The position numbers and the translations under genes are program-made. Shown piece after piece: positions 41,383-48,759 of a DNA stretch of 64,000 nucleotides. How positions within the stretch are numbered: position 1 is the first letter of the stretch; every line of letters begins with the position of its first letter. Source of the DNA: Amphibacillus marinus (GTDB lineage: Bacteria; Bacillota; Bacilli; Bacillales; Amphibacillaceae); NCBI RefSeq assembly GCF_900110345.1, contig NZ_FODJ01000005.1:62001-126000 (forward strand). The letters run 5' to 3'. A model generated the notes under the pieces. That model had not been told where the DNA came from. It searched no databases and worked only from the letters and a program-made list of their open reading frames with translations.

Positions 41383-42342
41383 ATGAAAAGAAATATAACA
41401 AGGAAATCTAAACAGCTCCTTCAGCTTGAAGTGCTCTTAGCTAGACTAAGTTCAAATTATCCAAAATATTACAAGATAAAAGAGCAGCATGCTCGAGAGT
41501 TAGCTGGCTATTTAGGTGAGTCATCTCTTTACTATCATTTTAACTTTTTAGAGATAACAGATGGCTATCATCTCACAAGTATCCGTATAAGGGGGAAACA
41601 ATTTTATTTTCAAATTGATCATCTTATTCTTACGCAATGTGTCTGTTTTATAATTGAGGTTAAGCATAGAAAAGGGTTGGTAAAATGTAGTGAAAGGGGG
41701 CAATACATCCAAGAATACAATGGTCAACAAAAAGTATTTGAAGATCCCTACCTACAAGCCCTGATACAAAAGAAACAACTAGAATATCTACTCGCCATCC
41801 ATAACTTTCCTTTACTACCAATACACCCAATTGTCGTTTTTTCCCACGATCAATCGCTACTTGACACATCCATCCAAACCCCTAACGTTGTCACCCTGCA
41901 ACAATTCGCTGATTATCTTAATGAAACTTATCGCAGTTATAAACAGGTATTTATCAACAAGCACACATTAAAATCTTTAAATCAGTTGCTAATAGAATCC
42001 AATACTCAATTAACAACTAATTTACAAGAGCGCTACTTAATAAAGAAAACAGACTTGAAGCTAGGTGTTCTATGTCAATCCTGTAAGCAAAACATTTTGA
42101 TGAGATGTCTAGTTGGTAACTGGGAGTGTCCCCGTTGTTTAACAAAGGATAAGCTTGCTCATAAGGATGCGTTGCGTCATTTTGCTGTCTTATATAAACC
42201 TACTATAATGAATCACGAGGCTAAATGGTGGCTAAAGCTAGATTCAGCTAATACTAGTTATCGATTACTTAAACAAACGGCAAAAAGTTATACTGGAAAA
42301 AATAAAGGACGTATCTATGACTTATCTAATTTAATAACTTAA
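41383..42342 (+). CDS. NERD-domain protein with C-terminal zinc ribbon
   Basis: This 319-residue protein has the nuclease-related domain (NERD): a Glu in GESSLYYHF, then QIDHLIL and FIIEVKHRKG, giving the D-x(n)-ExK signature of restriction-like nucleases. A C-terminal zinc ribbon is formed by CQSC ... CPRC (about 238-260). Proteins of this kind in Bacilli are uncharacterised and could act on nucleic acid, but activity is only inferred. ATG 41383 follows GTGAGG by six bases. It is an insertion relative to B. subtilis, between murAA and spoIID, flanked by the repeat block; base composition is similar to neighbours, so I see no strong sign of recent transfer. Confidence 0.8.
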   Translation: MKRNITRKSKQLLQLEVLLARLSSNYPKYYKIKEQHARELAGYLGESSLYYHFNFLEITDGYHLTSIRIRGKQFYFQIDHLILTQCVCFIIEVKHRKGLVKCSERGQYIQEYNGQQKVFEDPYLQALIQKKQLEYLLAIHNFPLLPIHPIVVFSHDQSLLDTSIQTPNVVTLQQFADYLNETYRSYKQVFINKHTLKSLNQLLIESNTQLTTNLQERYLIKKTDLKLGVLCQSCKQNILMRCLVGNWECPRCLTKDKLAHKDALRHFAVLYKPTIMNHEAKWWLKLDSANTSYRLLKQTAKSYTGKNKGRIYDLSNLIT

Positions 42343-42439
42343 GCATTCAGGTTTGTGGTGATAAGTATGGCGAAAGTGTTGGGGATTTATATTGATGTAA
42401 AGCTAAATAACGAGTTCTTGATTAATCAGCGCCTTGATG

Positions 42440-42790
42440 GGTATATCCGCGTGTTTGCGAATAAATCCGTAGCAGTAGCCGCTAAATCCGCGAGTTTGTG
42501 AATAAATCCGTAGCAGGAGTGCTAAATCCGCAAGTTTGTGAATAAATCCGTAGCAGTAGCCGCTAAATCCGCAAGTTTGTGAATAAATCCGTAGCAGTAG
42601 CCACTAAATCCGCGAGTTAGCGAATAAATCCGTAGCAGGAGTGCTAAATCCGCGAGTTAGCAAATGAATCCGTAGCTTGAGTCACTATATCCGCGAGTTG
42701 TGAATAAATCCGTAGCAGTAGCCACTAAATCCGCGAGTTTACGATTAAATCCACACCAGTTCGCTATATCCGCTAACTAGTAATCAAATC
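42440..42790. repeat. Tandem ~40-bp repeat array (about 8.5 units)
   Basis: Units of 39-41 bases run head to tail, each made of two related ~20-base halves, GCTAAATCCGCGAGTTTGTG and AATAAATCCGTAGCAGTAGC. Unit starts are near 42440, 42481, 42521, 42562, 42603, 42643, 42684, 42724 and 42763 (partial). There are no spacers, so it is not CRISPR, and stops occur in all frames. The rest of the gap (42343-42439 and 42791-42891) contains only the spoIID promoter region. Confidence 0.9.
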
Positions 42791-42826
42791 TAGCAACCAT
42801 CAGTTTAAAAGACATTAATTAAATAT

Positions 42827-42856
42827 GGAATAGCGCAAATTAATCGTGCATATCAT
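42827..42856 (+). promoter_or_regulatory. Possible sigma-E promoter of spoIID
   Basis: GGAATAGC (42827-42834), 14-base spacer, CATATCAT (42849-42856), six of eight against CATACAMT. SpoIID is sigma-E dependent in B. subtilis. Confidence 0.4.
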
Positions 42857-42891
42857 TTATTGTTACTAACATTTTTGGATTGGGGGGCTTT

Positions 42892-43911
42892 ATGATTCAA
42901 CAGCGTTCAATATTAAAACCTATTTTAATCGTAGTAATTAGTATGGTAGTGATCACATTAGGAATCCCATCAACTATTGTTTTATTAAGCTCAGATTCAC
43001 ATTCCGAGGAGGAGGCACCAGCAGTATTGGCAAATGTGCAAACCGAATTACCAGAAGAAAGTATGTTAACGGTAAAAGTTGAGCGGGCAAGTTCAAATGA
43101 GATTGAAGCTGTTCCTCTTGAGCAATATGTAATTAGTGTTGTATCATCCGAAATGCCAGCTGATTTTGAATTAGAGGCTTTAAAAGCACAAGCGCTCGCA
43201 GCTAGAACCTATATTGTGCAATATATGCTTGCTACTGATGCGGCAAATGGTGAGCAGGTTATTACAGATACTGTCCAGCATCAAGTTTATCGTAATCAAG
43301 AAGAATTAAAAGAGCTGTGGGGTTCAGACTATAGCTGGAAGCTCGCCAAGATAACTGAAGCTGTGGCAGCAACAGCAGGTGAAATACTAACTTATGATAA
43401 CAATCCAATTACACCAGCTTTCTTTTCAACCAGCAATGGGAAAACAGAAAACTCGGAGGATTATTGGGAGAATTCACTACCATATCTAGTGACAGTTGAT
43501 AGTCATTGGGATGCTGATTCACCCAAATTTATTGATCAGAAGACTATTCAAATATCAGAAGTGGAACAGCAGCTAGGAATAAGCTTTACGAGTCCAGTGC
43601 AAAATCCGCGTATGACATATACTTCAAGTAATCGCGTTCAGACTGTAGAACTGGGTGGAAATGTATTTACTGGGAGGGAAATAAGAGAAAAACTAGATTT
43701 AAGATCAACTGATTTTACTATTGAACATAAAAATGATTATTTGATCTTCACAACTAAAGGCTTTGGTCATGGTGTTGGCATGAGTCAATATGGTGCAAAT
43801 GGGATGGCTAAGGAAGGCAAAGGTTATCAGGAAATTGTGCAACACTACTATCAAGGTGTAGAGATTTCTGCTATCACTGAAGCTGCAACCACCTTAGTTG
43901 CAAAAAATTAA
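42892..43911 (+). CDS. spoIID: Stage II sporulation protein D
   Basis: SpoIID (339 residues) is the mother-cell lytic transglycosylase that with SpoIIM and SpoIIP drives engulfment. It has an N-terminal membrane anchor (PILIVVISMVVITLGIPSTI), the catalytic Glu in VVSSEMPADFELEALKAQALAAR, and the C-terminal GFGHGVGMSQYGANGMA motif. ATG 42892 follows TTGGGGGG. spoIIQ follows after 57 bases but has its own forespore promoter. Confidence 0.95.
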   Translation: MIQQRSILKPILIVVISMVVITLGIPSTIVLLSSDSHSEEEAPAVLANVQTELPEESMLTVKVERASSNEIEAVPLEQYVISVVSSEMPADFELEALKAQALAARTYIVQYMLATDAANGEQVITDTVQHQVYRNQEELKELWGSDYSWKLAKITEAVAATAGEILTYDNNPITPAFFSTSNGKTENSEDYWENSLPYLVTVDSHWDADSPKFIDQKTIQISEVEQQLGISFTSPVQNPRMTYTSSNRVQTVELGGNVFTGREIREKLDLRSTDFTIEHKNDYLIFTTKGFGHGVGMSQYGANGMAKEGKGYQEIVQHYYQGVEISAITEAATTLVAKN

Positions 43912-43920
43912 AGAATGGAT

Positions 43921-43949
43921 GTATAAAACTTCCTCTTTCTGATCAGAAT
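43921..43949 (+). promoter_or_regulatory. Sigma-F promoter of spoIIQ
   Basis: GTATA (43921-43925), 15-base spacer, GATCAGAAT (43941-43949), eight of nine against GGnnAnAAT. The start would be near 43956, leaving a leader of about 13 bases that barely contains the SD GAGGTG. Confidence 0.7.
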
Positions 43950-43968
43950 GGTTGCTGAGGTGATGAAA

Positions 43969-44760
43969 ATGAAAGAGGAAAAACGCGGGTTATCATACCA
44001 TTGGAAACGTCTAATTAAGAAAAAAGGCTTTTACCCAGCAGTTTATCTTGCCGTCGCTGCACTCTTATTAACAGGAGTGTTATGGTACCAAAACATGGAT
44101 CGCATTGCTGAACCGGAAACTGGTCAAGGCGAAAATTTACAAGATCAATTACGTGGTGAAAACCCATATGACTTCGATGAACCATCTGACATGGTCACGA
44201 ACCCAGTGGAAAATGTAAGCTTACCCGTACTATCAGAAAGTGCAACCCAAATTGTAACCAAGTTTTACGATTTCGACAAGGAACAGGCTGATCAGGAACA
44301 GGCACTCGTATTCTATGGCAACAAATTTTACCAAAGCCAAGGTATCGATATCGCAGCTACAACTAGCGAACCCCTTCCGGTTGTCGCAGCATTGAGTGGT
44401 GAGGTAGTAGAAGTAAAAGAAGACCCAGTATTAGGCTATGTTGTGCAGATCGCGCATGATCATGATCTTGTAACCTATTACTCAAGTCTAACTGCTGTAG
44501 AAGTGGAGCCAGGTCAAAAAGTTTCACAAGGTGAATTTATTGCCAATGCTGGAACAAGTGACTTTGGCAAGGATAACGGCATCCATGTTCACTTCGAAAT
44601 CCGAAAAGAAGGTAAAGCTGTTAATCCAGAAGCATACCTTGAGCGACCTGTTACTGACATTGTAGTTGATCAAGCAGAACAAGTAACAGAAGATCAATCA
44701 GATGAACAAGAAAACCCAGATCCTGAGCTTGAATCTGGTCGAACAACAACACATAGTTAA
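43969..44760 (+). CDS. spoIIQ: Stage II sporulation protein Q
   Basis: SpoIIQ (263 residues) is the forespore membrane protein that pairs with mother-cell SpoIIIAH across the septum and supports late sigma-G activity. It has one N-terminal membrane helix (about 24-42) and a C-terminal LytM/M23 domain. The domain keeps HVHFE but has YQSQGIDIA where an active M23 enzyme has HxxxD, so the first zinc His is lost and it is probably structural, as in B. subtilis. The tail is Glu/Asp/Gln-rich. ATG 43969 is six bases after GAGGTG; the earlier ATG 43948 lies within the sigma-F -10. Confidence 0.93.
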   Translation: MKEEKRGLSYHWKRLIKKKGFYPAVYLAVAALLLTGVLWYQNMDRIAEPETGQGENLQDQLRGENPYDFDEPSDMVTNPVENVSLPVLSESATQIVTKFYDFDKEQADQEQALVFYGNKFYQSQGIDIAATTSEPLPVVAALSGEVVEVKEDPVLGYVVQIAHDHDLVTYYSSLTAVEVEPGQKVSQGEFIANAGTSDFGKDNGIHVHFEIRKEGKAVNPEAYLERPVTDIVVDQAEQVTEDQSDEQENPDPELESGRTTTHS

Positions 44761-44764
44761 ATTG

Positions 44765-44795
44765 AAAAGACTTAGCAGAATTGCTAAGTCTTTTT
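44765..44795 (+). terminator. spoIIQ terminator
   Basis: AAAAGACTTAGCA pairs with TGCTAAGTCTTTT around GAAT, followed by TT. Confidence 0.88.
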
Positions 44796-44810
44796 CATGA
44801 CTTGTAACGT

Positions 44811-44836
44811 TGTCGAATAAAGCGATATTTGTCGAA
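44811..44836. promoter_or_regulatory. Two Spo0A boxes upstream of the receptor gene
   Basis: TGTCGAA occurs at 44811-44817 and again at 44830-44836, both perfect against the 0A box TGNCGAA and in the same orientation, 19 bases apart. They lie 20-46 bases upstream of the candidate -35 (44857). The 19-base spacing puts the two sites on nearly the same helix face. Confidence 0.6.
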
Positions 44837-44856
44837 CGAATTAGCCAATATGTGTA

Positions 44857-44885
44857 TTGTTTTTTTACATTAATTGTGTGATAAT
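44857..44885 (+). promoter_or_regulatory. Candidate promoter of the receptor/peptide operon
   Basis: TTGTTT (44857-44862), 17-base spacer, GATAAT (44880-44885). An alternative -10, TATAAT at 44893-44898, with a weak -35 TTAATT (44870-44875), is also possible. Confidence 0.45.
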
Positions 44886-44918
44886 TTAATTGTATAATTT
44901 TAGTAGGAGGAGGGAGTT

Positions 44919-45926
44919 GTGTCGAATCAAATTAACAAGTCAAATAGCAATCCTAATCTAACAGCTGAAGATTACTTGGATTGGCTAAACGCTAATGTTG
45001 AAAAGAAATACCATAATGAAATGCTTGCTGACTTTTTTCTTTTAACTAATGATACGTATTCACAATGTATTGGATTAGAGTTTTTATATATAAATGGTTA
45101 TTACAGAGAATTGGAGATTCTTATTCTTAAAAACGAAAAATCTAAGATAAAAAGGAATCAAGAAGCTGCATACCTATATCAATTACTTTTAGCCAAGAGA
45201 AATGGAACCATTAGATATAAAGTTTTATGCGAAATCTTCGAAAATTTAAAGCCTAAAGATTTATTTTTAGCTTGTATTAGAGACTTTATATATATTGCTA
45301 TTCATTTTGACTTAAATGACTATTCGGAAATTATAAATCAGTTTACCCCGTTAAAGGAAAAAGTGAAATACATAAAAAATCCAATTTTAGTAAAATTATT
45401 TAGAGTGCGAATAAATGTTTTTTTATTTCATCATCATTGGAAAAAAAACGAAATGCTTCTAGCAAGAAAATATGGTTTTACGGCATTAAACGTGATGATA
45501 GATAATTACCAAATAGCAAATCTTCATTTGAATATTAGTCTTTCTTATATTTTTGATAGTTTCGAGTTCGCCTGGTTTCACCTATTGGAAGCTAAAAAAT
45601 TAGCGGAAAAACACAATTTCATTAAGTTAAATAATGTTATAGAAGTTAATAATATCCCATTTATCTATGCGCATTTTAAATTGCCAAACAAATTAGTGAC
45701 ATCAGACAAAAGTGAACAAGCTCATCTGGCCCTAGGTAGAGGTGAGATAGATTTAGCCAAAAAAATACTATCTAACTTGAAGGATGACTCACCTTTTACT
45801 TCTTATTATAAAGGATGGGCGTATGAGGACAAGCGGATGTTATTAAAATCCTATAATGATTTTCTTGAGGAGCAAAGTGACTATTTTTTTGCAAGACTAC
45901 CCTTAGCAAAACTTAAAATTATTTAG
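44919..45926 (+). CDS. AimR-like TPR peptide receptor lacking HTH domain
   Basis: This 335-residue, almost entirely helical protein shows TPR-like repeats along its length. From memory, its pattern follows arbitrium receptor AimR from just after AimR's helix-turn-helix: an early acidic EKKYHNEMLADFFLLTND region, then IGLEFLYINGYYRELEILI, and a late FTSYYKGWAYEDKRMLLKSY ... FARLPLAKL end. The protein starts at GTG 44919 behind a strong AGGAGGAGGG and only 83 bases separate it from the spoIIQ terminator, so no DNA-binding domain is encoded in front. A 50-codon exported-peptide gene follows 37 bases downstream. Rap or NprR-type relatives are possible; all belong to the RRNPP group. The target is unknown. 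Confidence 0.68.
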   Translation: MSNQINKSNSNPNLTAEDYLDWLNANVEKKYHNEMLADFFLLTNDTYSQCIGLEFLYINGYYRELEILILKNEKSKIKRNQEAAYLYQLLLAKRNGTIRYKVLCEIFENLKPKDLFLACIRDFIYIAIHFDLNDYSEIINQFTPLKEKVKYIKNPILVKLFRVRINVFLFHHHWKKNEMLLARKYGFTALNVMIDNYQIANLHLNISLSYIFDSFEFAWFHLLEAKKLAEKHNFIKLNNVIEVNNIPFIYAHFKLPNKLVTSDKSEQAHLALGRGEIDLAKKILSNLKDDSPFTSYYKGWAYEDKRMLLKSYNDFLEEQSDYFFARLPLAKLKII

Positions 45927-45963
45927 AGTTTTTTGCAAAAAAAATGATAAGGAGGATTTTAAA

Positions 45964-46116
45964 ATGTTAAAGAAATTTAGGTGTGTCGTTTTTTCTGTTT
46001 TAATTTCAGTTAGTATCTCCACAATTGTAGCTCCATCTCAAAATCAAGGGACTGGAGAAGGGTCAACTGCTTCTTTTTATATTAGAAACGATCCGCGTCA
46101 TGGAGACATAGTCTAG
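45964..46116 (+). CDS. AimP/Phr-like exported signalling peptide precursor
   Basis: This 50-codon gene encodes a basic n-region (MLKKFR), a hydrophobic stretch (VVFSVLISVSISTIV), a likely signal-peptidase site near VAPSQ, and a polar tail ending FYIRNDPRHGDIV. Such precursors (Phr, NprX, AimP) release a 5-10-residue C-terminal peptide outside the cell after a second cleavage; here that would be within DPRHGDIV, exact borders unknown. The SD AAGGAGG is strong, eight bases from ATG. It lies right after the TPR receptor and before a terminator, the normal receptor-peptide order. A mature sequence like this is not one I recognise. Confidence 0.7.
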   Translation: MLKKFRCVVFSVLISVSISTIVAPSQNQGTGEGSTASFYIRNDPRHGDIV

Positions 46117-46142
46117 CATTGTCTAAAACAATTAAATTCTTT

Positions 46143-46180
46143 AAAGAGGATTGTCATTCTTCGATGGCAATTCTTTTTTT
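46143..46180 (+). terminator. Terminator of the receptor/peptide operon
   Basis: AGAGGATTGTCA pairs with TGGCAATTCTTT (several G-U pairs), followed by a run of eight T. Confidence 0.85.
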
Positions 46181-46256
46181 TACGCTTGCTCATAAAAGAA
46201 TAGTTATACTTTAACCCAATCCAATCCTCCAAATAAAACAAAAACCCCCAATGGAA

Positions 46257-46285
46257 GCATATTCACCACTTGTTGTTAATAAAAT
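46257..46285 (+). promoter_or_regulatory. Possible sigma-E promoter of spoIIID
   Basis: GCATATTC (46257-46264) matches the sigma-E -35 consensus exactly; 13 bases later AATAAAAT (46278-46285) is a six-of-eight -10. The spacing is one base short. The rest of the 279-bp gap (46117-46395) holds only the operon terminator. Confidence 0.45.
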
Positions 46286-46395
46286 GATACAAACTACACA
46301 AGACGGTTCGAGGTTTTTCATTTGTACTGTTTAGAGATTTTTCGTGCTAATCGCCCTTCCCATCCTTGACCAGACAACAAGAGGAGGCAAATGAT

Positions 46396-46656
46396 GTGCA
46401 TGATTATATTAAAGAAAGAACAATCAGGATAGGGCAACACATTATTGATACCAAAAAGACGGTTCGCACGATTGCTAAAGAGTTTGGGGTATCAAAGAGT
46501 ACGGTTCACAAGGATCTGACCGAGCGGTTGCCTGAATTAAATCCTGATCTTGCCATCAAAGTGAAAGAAATTCTTGAGCATCACAAAGCCATTCGACACC
46601 TTCGAGGTGGTGCTGCAACCAAACGAAAATATGAGAAATCGACAACGCATTTTTAA
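46396..46656 (+). CDS. spoIIID: Sporulation transcription factor SpoIIID
   Basis: SpoIIID (86 residues) is the mother-cell regulator that switches genes between sigma-E and sigma-K stages. The helix-turn-helix is TVRTIAKEFGVSKSTVHKDL, preceded by IKERTIRIGQHIIDTKK and followed by the basic tail. GTG 46396 gives the family N-terminus (MHDYIKERTIRIG) and lies eight bases after GAGG of AGAGGAGGC; the frame is open further upstream but that part is not conserved. mbl follows, as in B. subtilis. The gene upstream, however, is the peptide system rather than the usual spoIIQ-linked genes. Confidence 0.95.
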   Translation: MHDYIKERTIRIGQHIIDTKKTVRTIAKEFGVSKSTVHKDLTERLPELNPDLAIKVKEILEHHKAIRHLRGGAATKRKYEKSTTHF

Positions 46657-46746
46657 CACATGAGTGAAATCCTTCCTATCTAATACCCTTAAATATTTCA
46701 TTTTAGTGAAATTGTCAAATTAAATACAATCTAATCGAAAAATAGA

Positions 46747-46776
46747 TTAACTTTCCTAATTAATTTGTGCTATTAT
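46747..46776 (+). promoter_or_regulatory. Candidate promoter of mbl
   Basis: TTAACT (46747-46752), 18-base spacer, TATTAT (46771-46776), about 60 bases before mbl. Confidence 0.45.
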
Positions 46777-46835
46777 ATATTATTAGAGGCATTATAAGGT
46801 ATTACGGAAGATATTAGATAGGGAGGATCGAAATC

Positions 46836-47837
46836 ATGTTTTCGAGAGATATAGGAATTGATTTAGGTACAGCAAATGTTTTAATACATGTTAAAGGGAA
46901 AGGCATTGTTTTAAATGAACCCTCTGTTGTTGCTATGGATCGGACCAATGGCCGTGTTTTAGAGGTTGGTGAGGAAGCGCGTCGTATGGTCGGACGTACG
47001 CCTGGCAATATTGAAGCGATCCGTCCTTTAAAAGATGGGGTTATTGCTGATTTTGATGTGACTGAAGCGATGCTGAAGCACTTTATTAATAAAATTAATG
47101 TACGTGGGATGTTTTCAAAGCCGCGCATGTTAATTTGTTGTCCAACCAATATCACAAAAGTGGAACAAAAGGCAATCAAGGAAGCTGCTGAAAAATCAGG
47201 TGGTAAAAAAGTATACTTAGAAGAAGAGCCTAAAGTCGCTGCAATTGGAGCAGGGATGGATATTTTTCAGCCTAGTGGCAATATGGTTGTTGATATCGGT
47301 GGTGGAACAACAGATGTTGCTGTTCTATCTATGGGTGATATCGTAACGGCGCAGTCAATTAAAATGGCTGGGGACAAGTTTGACGTTGAAATTCTTAATT
47401 ACGTAAAACGTGAGTATAAGCTTCTGATTGGGGAGCGGACAGCCGAAGATATTAAAGTGCATGTAGCAACTGTTTTTCCTGGTGCACGTAATGAATCTAT
47501 TGATATTCGTGGTCGTGATATGGTTTCAGGACTGCCGCGAACAATTACGATTAAATCAGAGGAAATTGAGAAGGCGTTACGTGAAGCGGTTGCTGTCATT
47601 GTCCAAGCCGCTAAAAATGTTCTTGAAAGAACGCCGCCTGAGTTATCTGCTGATATTATTGATCGTGGTGTTATTTTAACTGGTGGTGGTGCGCTCTTGC
47701 ATGGTATTGATCAGTTGTTGGCAGAAGAATTGAGAGTGCCTGTCTTTCTTGCGGACGAGCCAATGCATTGTGTTGCAAAAGGTACTGGAATTATGCTTGA
47801 GAATATTGATAAGATCGAAAAGCGTTCGTTTATTTAA
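46836..47837 (+). CDS. mbl: MreB-like cytoskeletal protein Mbl
   Basis: Mbl (333 residues) is an actin homologue that moves with and directs side-wall synthesis of rod-shaped cells. Actin-fold ATP motifs are visible: IGIDLGTANVLIHVKGKG, NMVVDIGGGTTDVAVLS and GVILTGGGALLHGID. Position after spoIIID identifies Mbl rather than MreB. The SD is ATAGGGAGGAT before ATG 46836. Confidence 0.96.
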   Translation: MFSRDIGIDLGTANVLIHVKGKGIVLNEPSVVAMDRTNGRVLEVGEEARRMVGRTPGNIEAIRPLKDGVIADFDVTEAMLKHFINKINVRGMFSKPRMLICCPTNITKVEQKAIKEAAEKSGGKKVYLEEEPKVAAIGAGMDIFQPSGNMVVDIGGGTTDVAVLSMGDIVTAQSIKMAGDKFDVEILNYVKREYKLLIGERTAEDIKVHVATVFPGARNESIDIRGRDMVSGLPRTITIKSEEIEKALREAVAVIVQAAKNVLERTPPELSADIIDRGVILTGGGALLHGIDQLLAEELRVPVFLADEPMHCVAKGTGIMLENIDKIEKRSFI

Positions 47838-47926
47838 GTGAACGGACTAAATATCTAGCTTTCGATAGCCGATAATATGTTAAAATAGGCATAACTATCG
47901 CCAAACATGAAAGGGCGTGTGATCAA

Positions 47927-48745
47927 TTGCTAAGAGGATATTATACCGTAGCAAGTGGAATGATGACTCAACAGAGACGACAGGATACGCTTTCAAATAA
48001 TATTGCGAATGCACAAACACCCGGTTATAAGCAAGATCAGGCAATGATACGGGCATTCCCAGAGTTGTTAATTAAACGTCTAAGTAAAGAAACGTTACCG
48101 ACAACAAGACAGTTTACCCTGCCAACAGACCAGCAACTTGGTTCAATTAATACCGGGGTTTATGTCCAAGAAACGATTGCCGATCATCAGCAAGGTGCTA
48201 TTCACGAGACTGGTATTAGCACAGACTTGGCGTTAATAAATGGTGAATTTCCAGATGAAACTGGTGGCCTTTTTTTTGGTGTTCAGAATGGAGACGGCAC
48301 GATCGGTTATACAAGAAATGGTAATTTCACCGTCGATGGTGCAGGCTTCTTAACGACTAATCAAGGGCATTATGTTTTAAATCAAGCTGGTGAGCCGATA
48401 TTCACCGATGGTCAAACCTTTCAAGTGAATAATGATGGTGTCATGACGTTAGCAGAGGGTCAAATCCCATTACATATTGCTTATGCTGCCAACGTTAATG
48501 AACTAGTTAAGGAAGATGGCGATCTGTTTCAAACAGATGGTGAAGCTTTGGTAGATGCTCGGACCATAGCTGGGGTGACTTATTCAATCGAGCAACGCTT
48601 CTTAGAAACATCAAATGTTGATGAGGCGCAAACGATGACGGAGATGATGCAGGCATATCGTTTATTTGAGACAAATCAACGTGTGCTGCAAATGTATGAT
48701 CAAAGCATGGACATTGCCGTAAATCAAGTAGGGCGGATAAACTAA
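47927..48745 (+). CDS. flhO: Flagellar hook-basal body protein FlhO
   Basis: This 272-residue FlgF/FlgG-type rod protein has the N-terminal motif LSNNIANAQTPGYKQD and the C-terminal ETSNVDEAQTMTEMMQAYRLFETNQRVLQ typical of axial proteins. It corresponds to FlhO of B. subtilis, after mbl. It starts at TTG 47927 behind AAAGGG. The pair with flhP is conserved and implies a flagellated cell. Confidence 0.9.
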   Translation: MLRGYYTVASGMMTQQRRQDTLSNNIANAQTPGYKQDQAMIRAFPELLIKRLSKETLPTTRQFTLPTDQQLGSINTGVYVQETIADHQQGAIHETGISTDLALINGEFPDETGGLFFGVQNGDGTIGYTRNGNFTVDGAGFLTTNQGHYVLNQAGEPIFTDGQTFQVNNDGVMTLAEGQIPLHIAYAANVNELVKEDGDLFQTDGEALVDARTIAGVTYSIEQRFLETSNVDEAQTMTEMMQAYRLFETNQRVLQMYDQSMDIAVNQVGRIN

Positions 48746-48759
48746 GGAGTGGTTGATCA

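Noticed and set aside
42367-42501. 44-codon frame entering the repeat array
   Set aside because: Half of it is repeat sequence, and SD is weak; the frame is broken by the next repeat units.
42440-42790. CRISPR array
   Set aside because: Repeats are continuous with no unique spacers, each unit diverges, and there are no cas genes in the window.
44919-46180. Part of a prophage (because AimR is a phage receptor)
   Set aside because: No integrase, repressor, structural or lysis genes nearby; the flanks are conserved chromosomal sporulation genes in normal order.
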